DNA of 64,000 nucleotides from Sanghuangporus weigelae (GCA_033182465.1 CP137320.1:1612001-1676000), one strand, 5' to 3'; positions 34,256 through 47,002 are shown, counted from the stretch's first letter. Made by a program: numbers and translations. Notes: generated by a model from the sequence alone, not told the origin.

Positions 34256-37200
34256 ATGGACAGAGCAAACTTCAACGTCATGAGTCTTTTCGCCCGTCCA
34301 GTGACACCTCCCCAAGAGCCTTCCCTGCAGTCTTCTCCACCGCAGCCCCAGCTCTCTCCTACCCACTCATACCGCGAGCATCTGCCCTCGTCTCCGCCAA
34401 AGAACCAAACCCTCGACTCTCTTTTTCGTAGTATGAGCAACAATCAACCGATATCTTCTGACCATACGCCGCCAGCAACTTCAAACATGAACAATCCATT
34501 CCGCACCCAGGCTCCCGCTCAGCCAACGAACAATTCAGGGCCTGGCACCCCGGTTTCGTCTGTTACTGCCGCATCGCATTCGTCGCATGGTTCAGGGAGT
34601 AATCAGCCGCCTGCAGACCGACAGAGCGCATTGCTGTCGTTGCTCGGATCGACGGTCGGAAACAACGGTACATCGGTCAGCGCCAGTTCTGTTGGCTCTG
34701 GCAATCAGCCTCTCATTCCTCACAATCCACCCTCTCCCCCCATTGATATTGATCAGCGATCAAGACTGGCGCCCCAAGGAAGCGAGGCGCAGGGCAAGAT
34801 TTTGCTCGAGCAGCTGATGTCCGGGTGAGTCTATGCCTTGTTTGTCATGACGCGTCTAGTTCTCCCATGTTTGTTTCCAACCGCCATCGTCGCTTGTATC
34901 GCCTCCTAATCACTGATAACTGACTGTCAATTTTTTTTCTTTGCATTTGCTTCCGCTATACTCTCGCTCGTGTTCTTCATATCGTATAGAAATCTCACCG
35001 GACTTGGCGAGATGTCCCAAGGTCAAGGCGCCAACGTCTACCCTTCAACCGCGCCAATGCCTTATCCACCGCAGCAGCCATATGGCCCCTTCCCAGCAGA
35101 CGCTTACCAAAGTCCATATGGCCAGGAGACTCCTCGCGAACTCCCGCAAGGCCCTCAGTCTCAGCCATTGCAGCAGCAGCATCTTCCGCAACAACAGCCT
35201 CCTTCACCAAGCCGAAAGTCCATGTTTGACTTTGTTTCGCCCTTTGATGCTCTTGCCTCCACGGGTGCTTCTGGCGTCAAGAAGAAGCCGGTCCCGGAGG
35301 AGCCTCTTGCACATGACGAACCTTGGGCTCCGTCCACTGCAGACCCGAAGCGCAAGTCGATGGAAAATCTCATGGACCAACTCACGCGCAGTAGTCAAGG
35401 TCCGCCTCCACCGCCTCAACATCAGCTCGACTCGTACAGTCCGGAGCCGGGAAGTCCTCCCTCGGATCCGATGCACTTCCAACAGAAGTCTATGTATGGA
35501 CCAAAACAGCAACAGCAGCTATTAGGATCGCCTCGCGGATCGCCTCCGCGTGCGCACATTCACCAGGCCCAAACGCAACAACGCACCCGTGAATCTCCAA
35601 GCGGATCCATGATGCAGAGCCATGCAGGCAAGGCTAGGTCAGAGTCCTCGCCTGTAAGAAGCAACTGGAAAACCAATCAAGAAAATAGATTACGTGCACC
35701 CAAGTCGAAGGCATTCATCAGCACCCCGTATGTTATTTTATTCAGGATCTGATGATTTTAATCTTACAATGATTATTAGAATTCAGTCGCAGAACATCGT
35801 CTTCGATGTCGCTCAGACTCAGGAGAGCGTACAAGCGTCGCGCGACTGCGTCAAGTCCACCGCGATTGCATTGGTTAAGGTTGACCCAACTTTCCTTCCT
35901 GGAACGACAATTGGCGCGACCCACTGGGTAGCCTACGCGATGACTCGAGGTCGTGTTCGTGTCATCAGCAGATCGAGTGGTGATCGCACTCTGTTGCAGC
36001 TTCCTTCTGTGTTCGGTCCAAGCATTTCCGTCACCGACATGGCTGTCTTCGGTAATCGACTGGCCGGAGTTACCTCAGATGGAGGTTTCGTCGTCTGGGA
36101 ACTTCCTGAAGTGATTACCGATGATGTTCCGTAAGTGGTCTCTTGAAGGGTCGCACTGAATTTAGCACTCATTTTCAATCTAGGGGTAAAATCCTGGTCT
36201 GCATTGTTCCACACAACGACTTTGAGCTCTTGCATTCAGTCAAGTGGCATCCGAAGGATCCTGACACTCTGGCCGTAGCCTCGGACTCTAATATTTATCT
36301 CGTCAATGTGGCCGATGCTGCTAACGTATTCCGCGGCCAACCATTTACTCAGATCGACTTACATCGTGTAGCTCAGACATTCACTGTTTCTTCTGTAAGC
36401 ATTTCGCGCTGATTTGATTCAAACATTTTCATTGATGTACTTTACAGCCTCTTGTTTCATTCGACTTCGACGTTCCTCACCAAGCACTTGCGACTATTTC
36501 AGAAGACTCTGTTTTGACGTTATGGAATATACCTGATAAGCTGCCGTTCTGGTCCCAGAAGATTCAAGGCGACGGTACTCCGTCTTCGTTGACCTTCTTG
36601 GATGGTGGTGTGGTTATCGGAAGGAAAAATGGGACCGTCTTCCAACTTCTTCCTGTTATGGGTGATGTCATCCTCTCTACCGTCAAGTTCCTTAACAATG
36701 GCGCAGAGGACCCCGAAATGTTTGGTCACGTCGCCTATGATAGCCGCATCCAGACCTTGTGGGTGGCCAACAGCAAGCGCGACAGTATCATCGCCTTGAA
36801 AGTGTGCTTTGAACTGTCAACGCCGTCACCGGGCGGAGAGGAGCTCATCAGGGGTGGCTACTTTGAGCAGCTCGTTGAGTTCGTCGGACCGAAGCCGACA
36901 CTAAACTTCGTTATTCTTACTGCGGATTCGGACCCGACTGGTGATGAGGCGAGTGCTGCTTGCATTGCAGCGAAGCTTCCTGCGGGCGAGCTCGCTCTTG
37001 TCGCTTTCTCAGTACACAGCAGTGGAGTTGATCAAGTGCTCATTCGCAAAGAATGGTACGAAAGCGCTTTCTTGTCGACAACTGCGAAGTTCCCGGCATT
37101 CAACCCGACGATGGTGCCGCCGCCACCTCCCGCTGAAGCACGCCAGCGTCCTGTCCAACCTCCTCGCGAACTCTCGCAGCCAATCCCCTCTGTTCCGATT

Positions 37201-39036
37201 AGGTTGAGAACTCCACCCTCAGAGGAGATCGATTCAGAGCAGAACAAGGAAGACGTCCGTCCGCAGGAGGTCAAGAGCAAGGGACCGAAGGGCAAGAATG
37301 TCGGATGGAAAGACAGAGACGAGTCGAATAGTTCAGGCGGCAAGGGGAAAGAGAAGGAGAAAATTGCTGACATTGCTATTATTAGCGAATCTCCTTTGGG
37401 TGTCGCACTCTCAAAGGAACTCCGCAGAGTCGAAGAAAGCCTTCATACGCGTATCGGTCGTCTCGTCGCCAAGGAGCTGGACAAACAACGTAAGTTATTT
37501 TTATTTGCTGATTGTGCCTCATGGTCAACTCAATTGTGATCGCAGAGCAACGCCTTGAAGAAGCTCGTGCAGCTGAGCAAGCTGCAGACTTTACGCGCCA
37601 GGAGAAGATTCTTAAGCTAATCTCTACCGAACTTACGAAGAACACAACTCGTGTTGTCGAGTCGGCTGTCAGGGGTGAAGTCCAGAACTCGGTTCTTCCT
37701 TCACTAGAAGGGATCACCAGGGCGGAAGTGAAGTCCGCAATTAATACCCAGATCAGCAAAGGTGTTAGTGAATCTGTCCGTACGGTAAGTTAAAAACGCA
37801 CGTTGCATGTCCGGTGGATAGCTTACCTTCGCTTATCATAGGCAATGCCTCCCGAGATTGAGAAGATGTTCATCAAGCCTGAAGTTTCGAACCAAATTGC
37901 GCGCAACTTGTCAAGCTCGTTGACGCCGGTCATTGAACGTCATGTGAAGGACATCATCGCGAAGAACTTGCTGCCTGCTTATCAGGCTCAGACGTCAGCA
38001 ATGCACCAGGAGTTGTCGCGTGAGATTCACGCTGAGATGGCGAGCTTGAAGAAGGATGTTCTTAATTGGCAAAGTGAAGCCTTCCGGACACAAGAGGTGC
38101 GAGTGATCAAGGCTATGTGCATTCTTGTTGACTGATTTGATGGCATAGGCCATGATTCGTGATATGGACCAGGCTATCCGGTCTCTGTCGGAGCAGATTA
38201 AGTTTATGACAATGAACATGCCTTCGATGAGCCACCCATCATCTTTACCATCGCACAGCTCGCCTAGTGGATCAGCCGCGAGCTACGTGCCCGCTGGACA
38301 ATCGCCAATGAGTCAGTCGCACCACCGCTCAGGCAACCTCCCTTCGATGGCTCCGACATCGACCTACCAGCCATCATTCCAGCAGGGTCCGCCACCTGCT
38401 TCGGGTGTCCAACACCAGTGGTACGGGCCTAACTTACCCGGACAATCGCACGGCCAACAGCAAGTCGTTCAACAATTGCAGGCGCAGGCAGTTGCTGCAC
38501 CCCCAGCACCGAAGACAGATGAGTGGGACGATACATATCTCGCTGTGCTGAGCACGCAGGACCTCAAACAGCTCCGAGAGTTGTTGGCTCGTTCCAACCC
38601 GGAAATCATCATGCCGTCGAACGGCCCGGGTCCTCTGTCGCAAGCCGTTATCCTAACTCTTTTGCACCGTGTAAGTGTCGCCGAGCCTTTTCTGTTATTT
38701 ATCAATCCTGACGTCGTTGATAGCTCGCGGCTGCCATTGGAGAAACGTCGCCAGTCGATGAGGCTTTTAAGTCTTCTCTTTGGTGGTTGCAACGTGCGGC
38801 AGGAACTTTGAATACTAATGTGAGTGCTGCATATCACTTTTGTGTATGAGTATCTCACATTTCTCCAGGACCCACTTATTTCGCCATATGTCGGGCGAGT
38901 TCTCCCTAATGTTTCCCAGATGCTGAACACCACGAAACAGCGTCTCAGCCTTCTCCCTGGTGGACCTCAACTGGTTGACACGACGCGCCTCATCTCAGAC
39001 ATCCAAGAAACTCTCAACCGCAAGCCCTTGTTGTAA
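34256..39036 (+). CDS. enhancer of mRNA decapping Edc4/Ge-1 homologue
   Basis: A scaffold of the mRNA decapping machinery in P-bodies, linking Dcp1/Dcp2 activities. The N-terminal 490 or so residues are low complexity (Ser, Pro, Gln), including a motif FVSPFDAL. A WD40-like domain follows: IVFDVAQTQESVQASRDCVK, ATHWVAYAMTRGRVRVISRS, ISVTDMAVFGNRLAGVTSDG with FVVWEL, LHSVKWHPKDPDTLAVASDS, and FDFDVPHQALATISEDSVLT with LWNIP. Then come a linker, a coiled coil (LSKELRRVEESLHTRIGRLV onward) and the C-terminal helical Ge-1 domain (WDDTYLAVLSTQDLKQLREL, NPEIIMPSNGPGPLSQAVIL). The order matches Edc4. Start codons at 34256 and 34280 (MSLFARPVTPP) are both possible. About nine exons span 4.8 kb. Confidence 0.88.
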
Positions 39037-40114
39037 ATAATGACGCGATGATATATACGCAGACAGAAGAAACAAAGGCTGTAATAGCTGTTAAACGACA
39101 ACCGGGTGAGCACGCGCAAGTCGCATGCGTCCCACTTATCATCCTATGCACCGCCGCCTACATATGCATCCCGCATTACTTCGGCGTGCGCGCACGATAA
39201 ACAAAAATCTCTCCCGTCGCCGATCTCCCAGTACGTTGTAGTTGAAGATAGATTCTCCTCCTTCTGGTTTGAGCTGGCTAGGCCGGGCTGGCGAAAGATT
39301 GTGTACATACTATGTGTCTGTGCTACCGCTGCCACCCTTTATGCTGATGATTGTATATGCGCTGTTGTGCTACTTCTTCCTTCTCTTCTTGTTCTGTTGC
39401 GCTATTCTTTGCTTTCAGTGATGCTTTTTGTCTTCTGCATGATATCATTTTCGTTTCTTCGTCAATACTGTCCTTTCTTTTCTTCCTTTTCTTTTCTTTT
39501 CTCTGTTGGGCTGTCTGAGACTAATGTACGACAAAAAGATTGTACACCCTTTTTTCATCTCTTCTTTTCTACCTTCACATGTTTCTTTTGCTTTCTTATT
39601 CACTCAACTCTTGCAATTTTTACAGATTTACTTACCGCCCTTCAGTACTTAGTAACGAACGGTATGATCTCCGATTATACATGCGCTGTCTTTAGCACGA
39701 GTAGTCTAGTCTGAGAAATGAAAAGTTACGATCATGATTTTTCTTTTCAAATTTCTCTGTGGTGAGATCGGTAATTAGATGCAATGGACTTCATTTGTGT
39801 CGACGAGTCGAATTCCAAAAATCAAATCATGTTCTATCCAAATTGCTGATTTGAAAAGAATAGAAGCGGGCGAATGTAAAAGAGCAAACGAATAATATAC
39901 ATAGCGTATCCAAAACACAGCTAAGCAGAAGGTCGAATCAAGGAACAACAGCGAATGCATGAAGGAGAGACAACAGAAGAGCATAAATATACACAAAATC
40001 AATCACTGTATCACGACGAAAGTGACAGGCGGGGAAACGCCTGAAGAAAATATTACAGCTCCACAAACAGACTGCGCTTCACGACAAAATGAGGCAATGA
40101 ATTCGGCATACGTA
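39037..40114. other. convergent T-rich 3' region
   Basis: About 1.1 kb between two convergent genes. 39370-39620 is strongly T-rich on the plus strand, as expected of a 3' UTR and transcription end zone. A 202-codon open frame across it is explained by this composition. Confidence 0.45.
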
Positions 40115-41340
40115 TCAACTAGCCAACCCATATTTCAGATTTTTCTGTTGTGTCTCATAGATCTTCTCAAAAAGCGGATCACTGAAACTTCCTTTCGTGA
40201 ACGGGGGTGGAGGTTCCGAGGGATGGTACCTCATCTCAGCAAAATCATCAGCACCATCACCATCGCCATCAGGATCCAAGCTCTCCCGTGATGTCTGCGC
40301 TGCGAGAGGGTGTCGCAGAGGCGGAGGGGGCGCAGTGCTGCGGGGGATGTAGCGATCTCGGAATTCTGCTGAGGCCGGAGTGCGTTTGCGCCGCCTGCGC
40401 CGAAGGAAGAGGATTGCGCCTAGGATGAGGAGAAGAACGAAGACTAGACCGCCAAGGACACCGCCTACGATCGCTCCTGTTTTGTTTGAGCCTGTGGCCG
40501 CTGCGACTTGTGGTGAGTCGGTGGGCAGAGTGTCAGAATTGGAGGTCTCGGAAGCTAGAATATCACTGGAAATCGAGTCTGATGTTGATGTTGTTGGGCC
40601 AGACGCAATGGAAATATCTGTTGCAGATAGCACACTTCCAGTCGTGCTGAAGTTAGATGTGTTACTTCGTTGCAGATAAAAGTGTCAATCCATAGCGTGA
40701 AACGTACCGAGTTGTAATCTCTGTTGACCTTTCATTTGCGGCTGATGTTTCTGGTAATGAAGAACCGCTCTGGCTGGTGTCCACTGGCGAAGCTACGAAT
40801 TACGCTCAGTGAGTGTCTACAAGGAAGTCTAATGCATACACACAAGTTCCGGTAGGACCTGAAATTTCAGAGGTAGGCGAACCCAGACTCTCGGTATTGT
40901 TCCCTGAAGCTTGACATAGAAGACTTTGAGAGGCCTGGACAGCAATGCAAAGAAAAATAACGCTGACCTGGAGAGAGCGTTGTCGGGGTTCCCCCAGACT
41001 CCGGACATGGCTCAGCGAACAATACTCCACAGTGTCCATTTAACCCGCCATTATTATTGTCGCTGCTTCCAGCGCCGTTATCGTCGTTTTGTGGACGGCT
41101 GTCCATTCCTTCGCCCCTGTGACTGTCTCCACGATGAGAAGAGCCGCCTCGTCCACGCTGACGCTTATGAAGTGGTGAATGTATCGAAGAACTGGGAACA
41201 AGCTGGATACGAAGGCATATAAGTGGGAACAAACGATGATGTGGTCGTTTGGCACTCACAGCATCGAGGCCGCCGTCTGTTACATCAAAGAAGGCGTTGC
41301 GCCGCCCAACGCTCGCATAAAGTGCCCTGATGGATCCCAT
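40115..41340 (-). CDS. single-pass membrane protein with Ser/Thr-rich ectodomain
   Basis: An unrecognised protein with sensor-like architecture. After a variable N-terminus come HSPLHKRQRGRGGSSHRGD, an Asn/Asp/Gly-rich stretch with HCGVLFAEPCPESGG, then about 110 residues rich in Ser and Thr (SPVDTSQSGSSLPETSA, SGPTTSTSDSISSDILASE). The transmembrane helix AIVGGVLGGLVFVLLLILGA is followed by LFLRRRRRKR as stop-transfer. The cytosolic tail is Pro-rich (STAPPPPLRHPL, SEPPPPFTKGSF). Four to five exons are joined by clear donor and acceptor sites. The start is uncertain: the ATG at 41340 (MGSIRALYASV) is in frame but gives no obvious signal peptide, while the sequence just upstream (41460-41380) encodes a very hydrophobic stretch in another frame without an ATG. 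It resembles Mid2/Wsc-like wall sensors in layout, not demonstrably in sequence. Confidence 0.65.
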
Positions 41341-41643
41341 GATATTTCAAAAACAGCGACGCGTGCCGATTGCCAAAATTAGCCCGAGGGAGCGGAGGCA
41401 AAAAGCTGGCCAGCAGGGCGAGTATAAGTATAAGCAGGAGGACAAGAAAGAAATTGGGTGGAAGCAAGATGCAACGATGGCCATCTGTGAGACTTGAGGG
41501 AGAAAGCTACGATCAGAAAACATTTTATTTTGTGCAGGTCAACTGCGCTCATCATCAAAAAAGTTTATATCCGAAGATCACATGACTATGACGCGACGCG
41601 TTCTCAGACTCAGAGAAATAAAATAAGTAATCTAATCTCTTTC
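41341..41643. promoter_or_regulatory. divergent promoter (membrane protein / glyoxalase II)
   Basis: About 300 bp between divergent starts. It may include a missing 5' exon of the membrane protein gene on the minus strand. No TATA box is evident. Confidence 0.35.
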
Positions 41644-42723
41644 ATGCTCTCAACTCGTCGTCTCACTTGTCTATTTGGTATTCCAAGACATTTCTCGACA
41701 ACTGGCTCTCTCAAAATGAAGGTCGTTCCCATACCAGTGCGCTCTGATAACTATGCGTACCTCCTCATCGACGACACCACAAATCAAGCAGCAGCAGTCG
41801 ACCCGTACGACATGAAGAAAGTACAAGCAGCCGCTGAGAAAGAAGGTGTTAAGATTGTCGCTAACCTCACAACTCATCACCACTATGACCACAGTGGTGG
41901 TAACAAGGCATGCATATCTATATCTTGATGCACTGCTCTAAACTTACTTCTCACGTATATTCTAGGACTTTGTACGTAGAACACCATAGAAAAACGATAT
42001 ACATCATCATCTGAGCACGTTCTTAGGCTGCTCTGTATCCAAAGGCACCGATTTATGGCGGTTCAGAGATAGGATCAGCAAACACTATAGTAAAGGACAA
42101 GGTCGAGTTCTCCGTCTCAGAACAGCTGAACGTCAAGTGAGCCACCACATCTTATCAGCCAACAGATTCTGATTGCCTCCTTCCTACCATTCTCTTTGAT
42201 AAGATGCCTTGCGACACCCTGCCACACACAGGAATCCATCTGCTACTATGTAACAGACAAGGCTAACCCTGCGCAACCTGGCGCAGTATTCACGGGCGAT
42301 ACGCTCTTCATCGCCGGATGCGGTCGTTTCTTCGAAGGCACCGCAGCTGAGATGCATCGCGCCCTGTCCTACCTCGGAACGTTGCCGGACGAGACTGTTG
42401 TATTGAATGGACACGAATACACGAAGAGCAACTTAGCTTTCGCAAAAAGCGTTGAGCCGAACGCGCCGGGAATGGCAAGGCTGCAGAAGATCGTCGACGA
42501 GAATGCTGTGACGACAGGAAAGACGACGATCGGAGATGAGAAGGAATGGAATCCCTTTATGCGACTCAAGACACCAGAGATACTGTAAGTCGTCTGCGTA
42601 TCTATAATACTCTACTTCTTACCAATCCTTCCCTTACCATGCAGGGCAGCGCTGGGTGAGTATGCGCATACTTCCGAGGAAACCATTATAGACATACTCA
42701 GGACGATGAAGAACAAATTCTGA
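41644..42723 (+). CDS. GLO2: hydroxyacylglutathione hydrolase (glyoxalase II)
   Basis: A metallo-beta-lactamase-fold enzyme that hydrolyses S-lactoylglutathione, the last step of methylglyoxal detoxification. The ATG at 41644 gives a basic, Ser/Thr-rich leader ([20 protein letters not shown]) typical of mitochondrial import; the ATG at 41716 ([19 protein letters not shown]) would give a cytosolic form. Metal ligands are in [11 protein letters not shown], in [16 protein letters not shown], in [20 protein letters not shown] and in [10 protein letters not shown]. To join SGGNK to [13 protein letters not shown] correctly, a 6-nt exon (41966-41971, coding DF) is needed, preceded by a GC-AG intron (41908-41965) and followed by a GT-AG intron (41972-42026). 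The C-terminal helices ([27 protein letters not shown]) are complete. Confidence 0.93.
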
Positions 42724-43023
42724 GGATGCAGCTGAAAGACCTTGTGCGGGCTTGGTTTTTTTGCAGCGGTAGGATGTTGAAGTCTATGATGGTGGCTCAG
42801 TAATGTGTAATTCCGATGTGTCATCGGATGTATTGAATAGTCCAGATTGTAGCAGTACACAATTCAAGTCGAGCAATTTCAATCAATAGCAAGGGAATCG
42901 AAATATAATTAGTGCATTGCAAGCCATTAAAGCCCAACTCTAACAGAACTCGAAGACATGATAGTGTCTGGATGCATAGCGAAGAATACCGTGGCACGTA
43001 TCGGTATACGCTAGACCAAGCCG
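42724..43023. other. convergent 3' spacer
   Basis: 300 bp between the glyoxalase II stop and the SFT2 stop. It is expected to hold both 3' UTRs. I see nothing else. Confidence 0.45.
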
Positions 43024-43982
43024 TTAGGTAGCCGTTCGCTTTACTAGGCCCATTACAACCGTTCGCGCGTATGGGATGTACGAGAGTGTGTACCAAGTAA
43101 ACGCCAAAAATTGAATAATCACGAAAACTATGGCATGAAAGGTGAGCGCAGTGTTTTATACAGAACGGCATAAGACTTACTGATGCAAAGAGCCTGGACG
43201 GTGAGTAGCACGAACATTGAAGGAAGGAAAAGACGGTTTCGTAAGTAAATAGCGGGCCTATAGGTTTGTACGACGTACCCCACTTCCGATGACAATCCCG
43301 CCCACGAAAATCAACGCTATAGAGACAAGGAAGATAAGCGTTGCGGCGATGCGCACGGGCTTGAACATCTGCAAGCAACCACAGTCTGTCACTGGAACGA
43401 ACACAGCTCAACCAATAGAAGGCGTACCAATTTTAATTGTTGCAAGAACTGAACCGAAGCATGGTACAGCGATGAGCGCTTATTCGAAATGAAGATGAGA
43501 GACATGGCGTACCCCAATAACGAAACCAGTCCCGATGAGCGAGACGATTGTGCCCAAACCATACAGAACTTATAATCATTGCAATCAGCTCGCAAACAGA
43601 GCGAAAGGTTGAAAGAATGTGAATACTCACGCCCGAAGCTAACCCATCCACCCAAAATCAAGAAAATAACACCAATAACACTGAGGATGAAGCCGATAAC
43701 CGTGCTATCATACACAATGTTTCAACAGTTTCATTAATTCCGTCAAGTCCAATGCGATGCAACGAGTTGGGGATCATAGCAACAGACACGAAGCAGCGTC
43801 TTTATTCAGCCTCGCTTAGGGCGAAAATAAAGAAACACTGACCATCCAATAAATCCATACAGCCTCGTCGTCTTGCTAAGCTTAAACCCAAACTTGCTGA
43901 ACGCATCCTCGCCCTCGAAGAACTGATTGTCGGGGATCACACCCGCCGCAGACTCGAGGTTTAACCAACCCTTGTTCGACAT
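43024..43982 (-). CDS. SFT2: Got1/Sft2-family vesicle transport membrane protein (Sft2)
   Basis: A four-helix Golgi membrane protein that helps retrograde vesicle fusion. The start at 43982 gives MSNKGWLNLESAAGVIPDNQ, then FSKFGFKLSKTTRLYGFIG. Helices come from separate small exons: VIGFILSVIGVIFLILGGWV, LYGLGTIVSLIGTGFVIG, RIAATLIFLVSIALIFVGGI with VIGS, and FHAIVFVIIQFLAFTWYTLS. The last ends in YIPYARTVV, the family's C-terminal signature, followed by MGLVKRTAT and a stop at 43024-43026. It has about seven exons, several under 80 nt. The size (about 200 residues) and topology are normal. It lies in the same direction as, and 331 bp downstream of, SRP receptor alpha. Confidence 0.9.
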
Positions 43983-44312
43983 GTCTCCTTCCGGACGAAC
44001 ACTTTATATACTGAGGTGGATCGAAAGTAAGCTGCTGCGCGCTTGATTTGCGATGTTGAAGGGCGGGAAACAAGTTGTGAGTGCTGTGCCAGCAGCTAAG
44101 TAACTTGAAACGGGACGGGGCTGTTTGTAAGTTACCAGTTCCCCGCTTGGACTGCGTACGCAAGTCGCGCGACGCGTAATTTCCCACGGTTATAATCGAG
44201 TACAGTCAATTTACAACAAAATTAAGTGTGTAACAGAAATAAATACGAAACAGTGAACCATAGCGGAGCTCTACAATAATACTAGTTCTGGTACGAAAAG
44301 ATGTAGGACATC
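43983..44312. other. intergenic spacer (SRPRA 3' / SFT2 promoter)
   Basis: 330 bp between two minus-strand genes. It must hold the Sft2 promoter. No distinct element is recognisable. Confidence 0.4.
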
Positions 44313-47002
44313 TCAATCACTCAGCAGAGCTTGAACGACATTCGACACGCGGAGCTGGCGCAGGTCGGTGTATGTCTTCCGGGAACAAAAAAGTTAGATC
44401 GAAAGGATCCTCGAAGCAAGAATGTACTTGCCTGTCCACAACCGACAAAGAGGATTGGTTGTCCAGTTACATATGTCATGGAAAGCGCGGCACCAACCTA
44501 AGTACGTAACACAAAGTCCTCAGCAACTTTCTGCAAGCGAACGAAAGGTAGCTCAACTCACTTTGTCGTCAACGGTGTCCCACTTAGTGACAAGCATACC
44601 ATCAATGCCGCGACCTCTTCCCATCGCGCCGGAAGCGGAAGAGAAGTCGCGTAGCGCACGGTCAAACTTGGACAGTTGGTCGACTGCTTCATTGCCTACA
44701 AGTGCCTCGCCGACGAATATAATCTTGTCCGGATTGTTCGTCGCGACGAGCTAAAGAAAGGAAGTATAGGATGAATGATTGAATGTTTCACGGATGCAAT
44801 GAGAGGAGCTACCTTAGCAAGGGCACGCATTAAAGGCTGTAAAATGAGATATTAGATTATGACAGACAGATACTCTGAGAGCTTACCTCGTTGTCCTGCA
44901 TACGTCCAGCAGTGTCGATAAGGACAACGTCAAAATCGTGATCCTTGGCTAATTCAAGGATCTGTTAGTTTGCCTTTTCAATTTAATGGTTGATCGGTAA
45001 GAACGGTTACCATAAGAAATGGCTTCCTTAGCAATGCCAGCTGCATCTTTTCCATATCCTCTCTCGAAAAGCTCGACGCCTCCCTTTCCATCCGGTCCCC
45101 TGACATCCAGCATTCCTAGGTTACGGACATGAACTCGTAGCTGCTCAACGGCACCGCTCCTGAAAGGCAGCAATAGGATATCAGAATCACTCTGGTTAAT
45201 GAACAAATAATGTAACAGCTTCCGCACCGGAATGTATCACAAGCAGCTATCAAGACTTTGAAGCCATTCTGGATCAACCAAAAGCAGACTTTCGACAAGT
45301 TTGTGCTCTTCCCAACCCCGTTGACACCAACGAATACGATGCTATACGGCATGCGCTGTTGAGTCGATGGCAGAGGAGATGACAACTTCGTCCGAATCGA
45401 CAATAGCAGATCAGTTGAAGTATTCGGCGTTAGAATGCGCGTCAGTGATGTGGAAAGTGCTTGTCGCACGGTTGCGCTGATGGCTACATCTGTATGTTAG
45501 TGTTTGCAGTAGCCTTTTGGAAATAAACACTTGCTTTGGAAGCCTCCAACCTTCTTCCCTACCAGCCCCTCTCCGACGCCCTCGCATATCTTATCAGCTA
45601 TCTCCTTTGCTACATTCTTCTTCATGAGATGCTGCTTCATGCTCTCGAGCACTGGTTTCAAGTCGCTTTCGGTAAGGATCTTAGAGCCGGTCAGGCGGGC
45701 AAATATGGAACCAAGGGAACCCAGTGACCCGTTGGATTTCTGCGCTTCCTGAGCTTGCTGTTGAGCAGCTAGTGTACGGGAGACGAAATCGCTGGTATCG
45801 TCACCCTTTGTAAACTCCCAATCCTTCACCTCATATAGGCCATCTTTTCCGCGTGTTCCCAACGAAGCTTTGTCGACGAGCGCAGCAAGGTCTAGAGATG
45901 CAGAGCCCTTGCCGGAATCTGGCTGGGCCGCAAATTTTTCTTCACTGAAATCCAAAGCTTCCATGTCGGCTTTAGTGGGTGCTTGGTCTCCCCATTTACG
46001 CTGTGATTTTGCCTTTGTTTTCTTTTTGGATGGGGTGTCAGAGCTGATCAGACGAATCAGCTGGTATACTCTGCAACCCTATGGGGAGCTACGTACTCTG
46101 ATGCGTGAAGGGTGTCCCTACCACTTCCAGAATCCAAACGCCCCATCCCCCGACGCCGGCCTTTCCCTCTCAGCCTATTCTTCAAAGCCTGCACGTTACG
46201 AGATATCTGTTGTTCATCGAGAGGGGCATTGGCCGAGATGGCGGGCTCTGGAAACATTCAAGTATAGGGTCAAAGCACAAAGTCTCCCCTTAAGACATAC
46301 CGGTAGCTTCATCAGAAGATGGAGTAATTGGAGGTTCGATACGAGCTGTAGATCTCGCTTTCGACTTTCTTTCCTACAGTCAGACTTGATAAGTAGGTCA
46401 AGCAGAGAGGAAGTCAGTACTTACATGCGCGGACTTCTCTTCTAGTCCTCTGAGTACTTTATCAAATACCTTATCCCAACCTTCGAGTGCTTTGGCAAAG
46501 TCCCATGTACTGGTCAGTGAAGACACGCTCCGCGAGGCCTTGTTCAAAGAATGCAGAGAAGTAACAAATGTCGCAAGGAACGGTTCAAATAGCTTTACAA
46601 AAAGAGCTTTGATGGCCGCGAGTAGGTCTTCTACGTAGGTGAGTTGTAAGATGCGCTGGTACGCAACCTGGAAGTGGAGCAATAAGTTCAAGGTAAACTA
46701 AGACAAAATTATCTCCGATAACGTACGACAAAAATGAGCTCAAGCTCGTTCACGAAAGTCCATCGGATAGCATAACCGTCCTTCTCGTATTTATCCTCTC
46801 CACTTCGGCCCTCAATAAGCACCTCACGAATGAGAGAGTTAACTGGTGAAGTCGCTGGATTGGATACAACTTGCGCAGCCATTGGAGTGAATGAACGAGA
46901 CCATAGAACTAGCCCTCCTGCAGTCAAAGTTCAAAACTACAGCGACCAGCAATATTCTAGGAATTACGAACCTTTGTGGGATATCGAGCAATGGTCGAGC
47001 AT
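44313..47002 (-). CDS. signal recognition particle receptor alpha subunit
   Basis: An ER-membrane-associated GTPase that docks SRP-ribosome complexes. The start at 47002 gives [10 protein letters not shown]; across the intron follows [10 protein letters not shown], the start of the longin-like SRX domain that binds SRP receptor beta (then [32 protein letters not shown]). A charged linker follows. The NG domain has the N-domain helices ([20 protein letters not shown]), G1 [15 protein letters not shown]2 [16 protein letters not shown]3 [13 protein letters not shown]4 [16 protein letters not shown] and the closing [12 protein letters not shown]. It has about ten exons. Small departures from the usual TKFDTIDDKVG and GTGQTY motifs are conservative. 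The C-terminus ends QALLSD. Confidence 0.93.

Noticed and set aside
39106-39714. 202-codon open frame on plus, hydrophobic in its second half
   Set aside because: It lies in the T-rich 3' region of EDC4; the Phe/Leu/Ser-rich translation follows from base composition and has no family resemblance.
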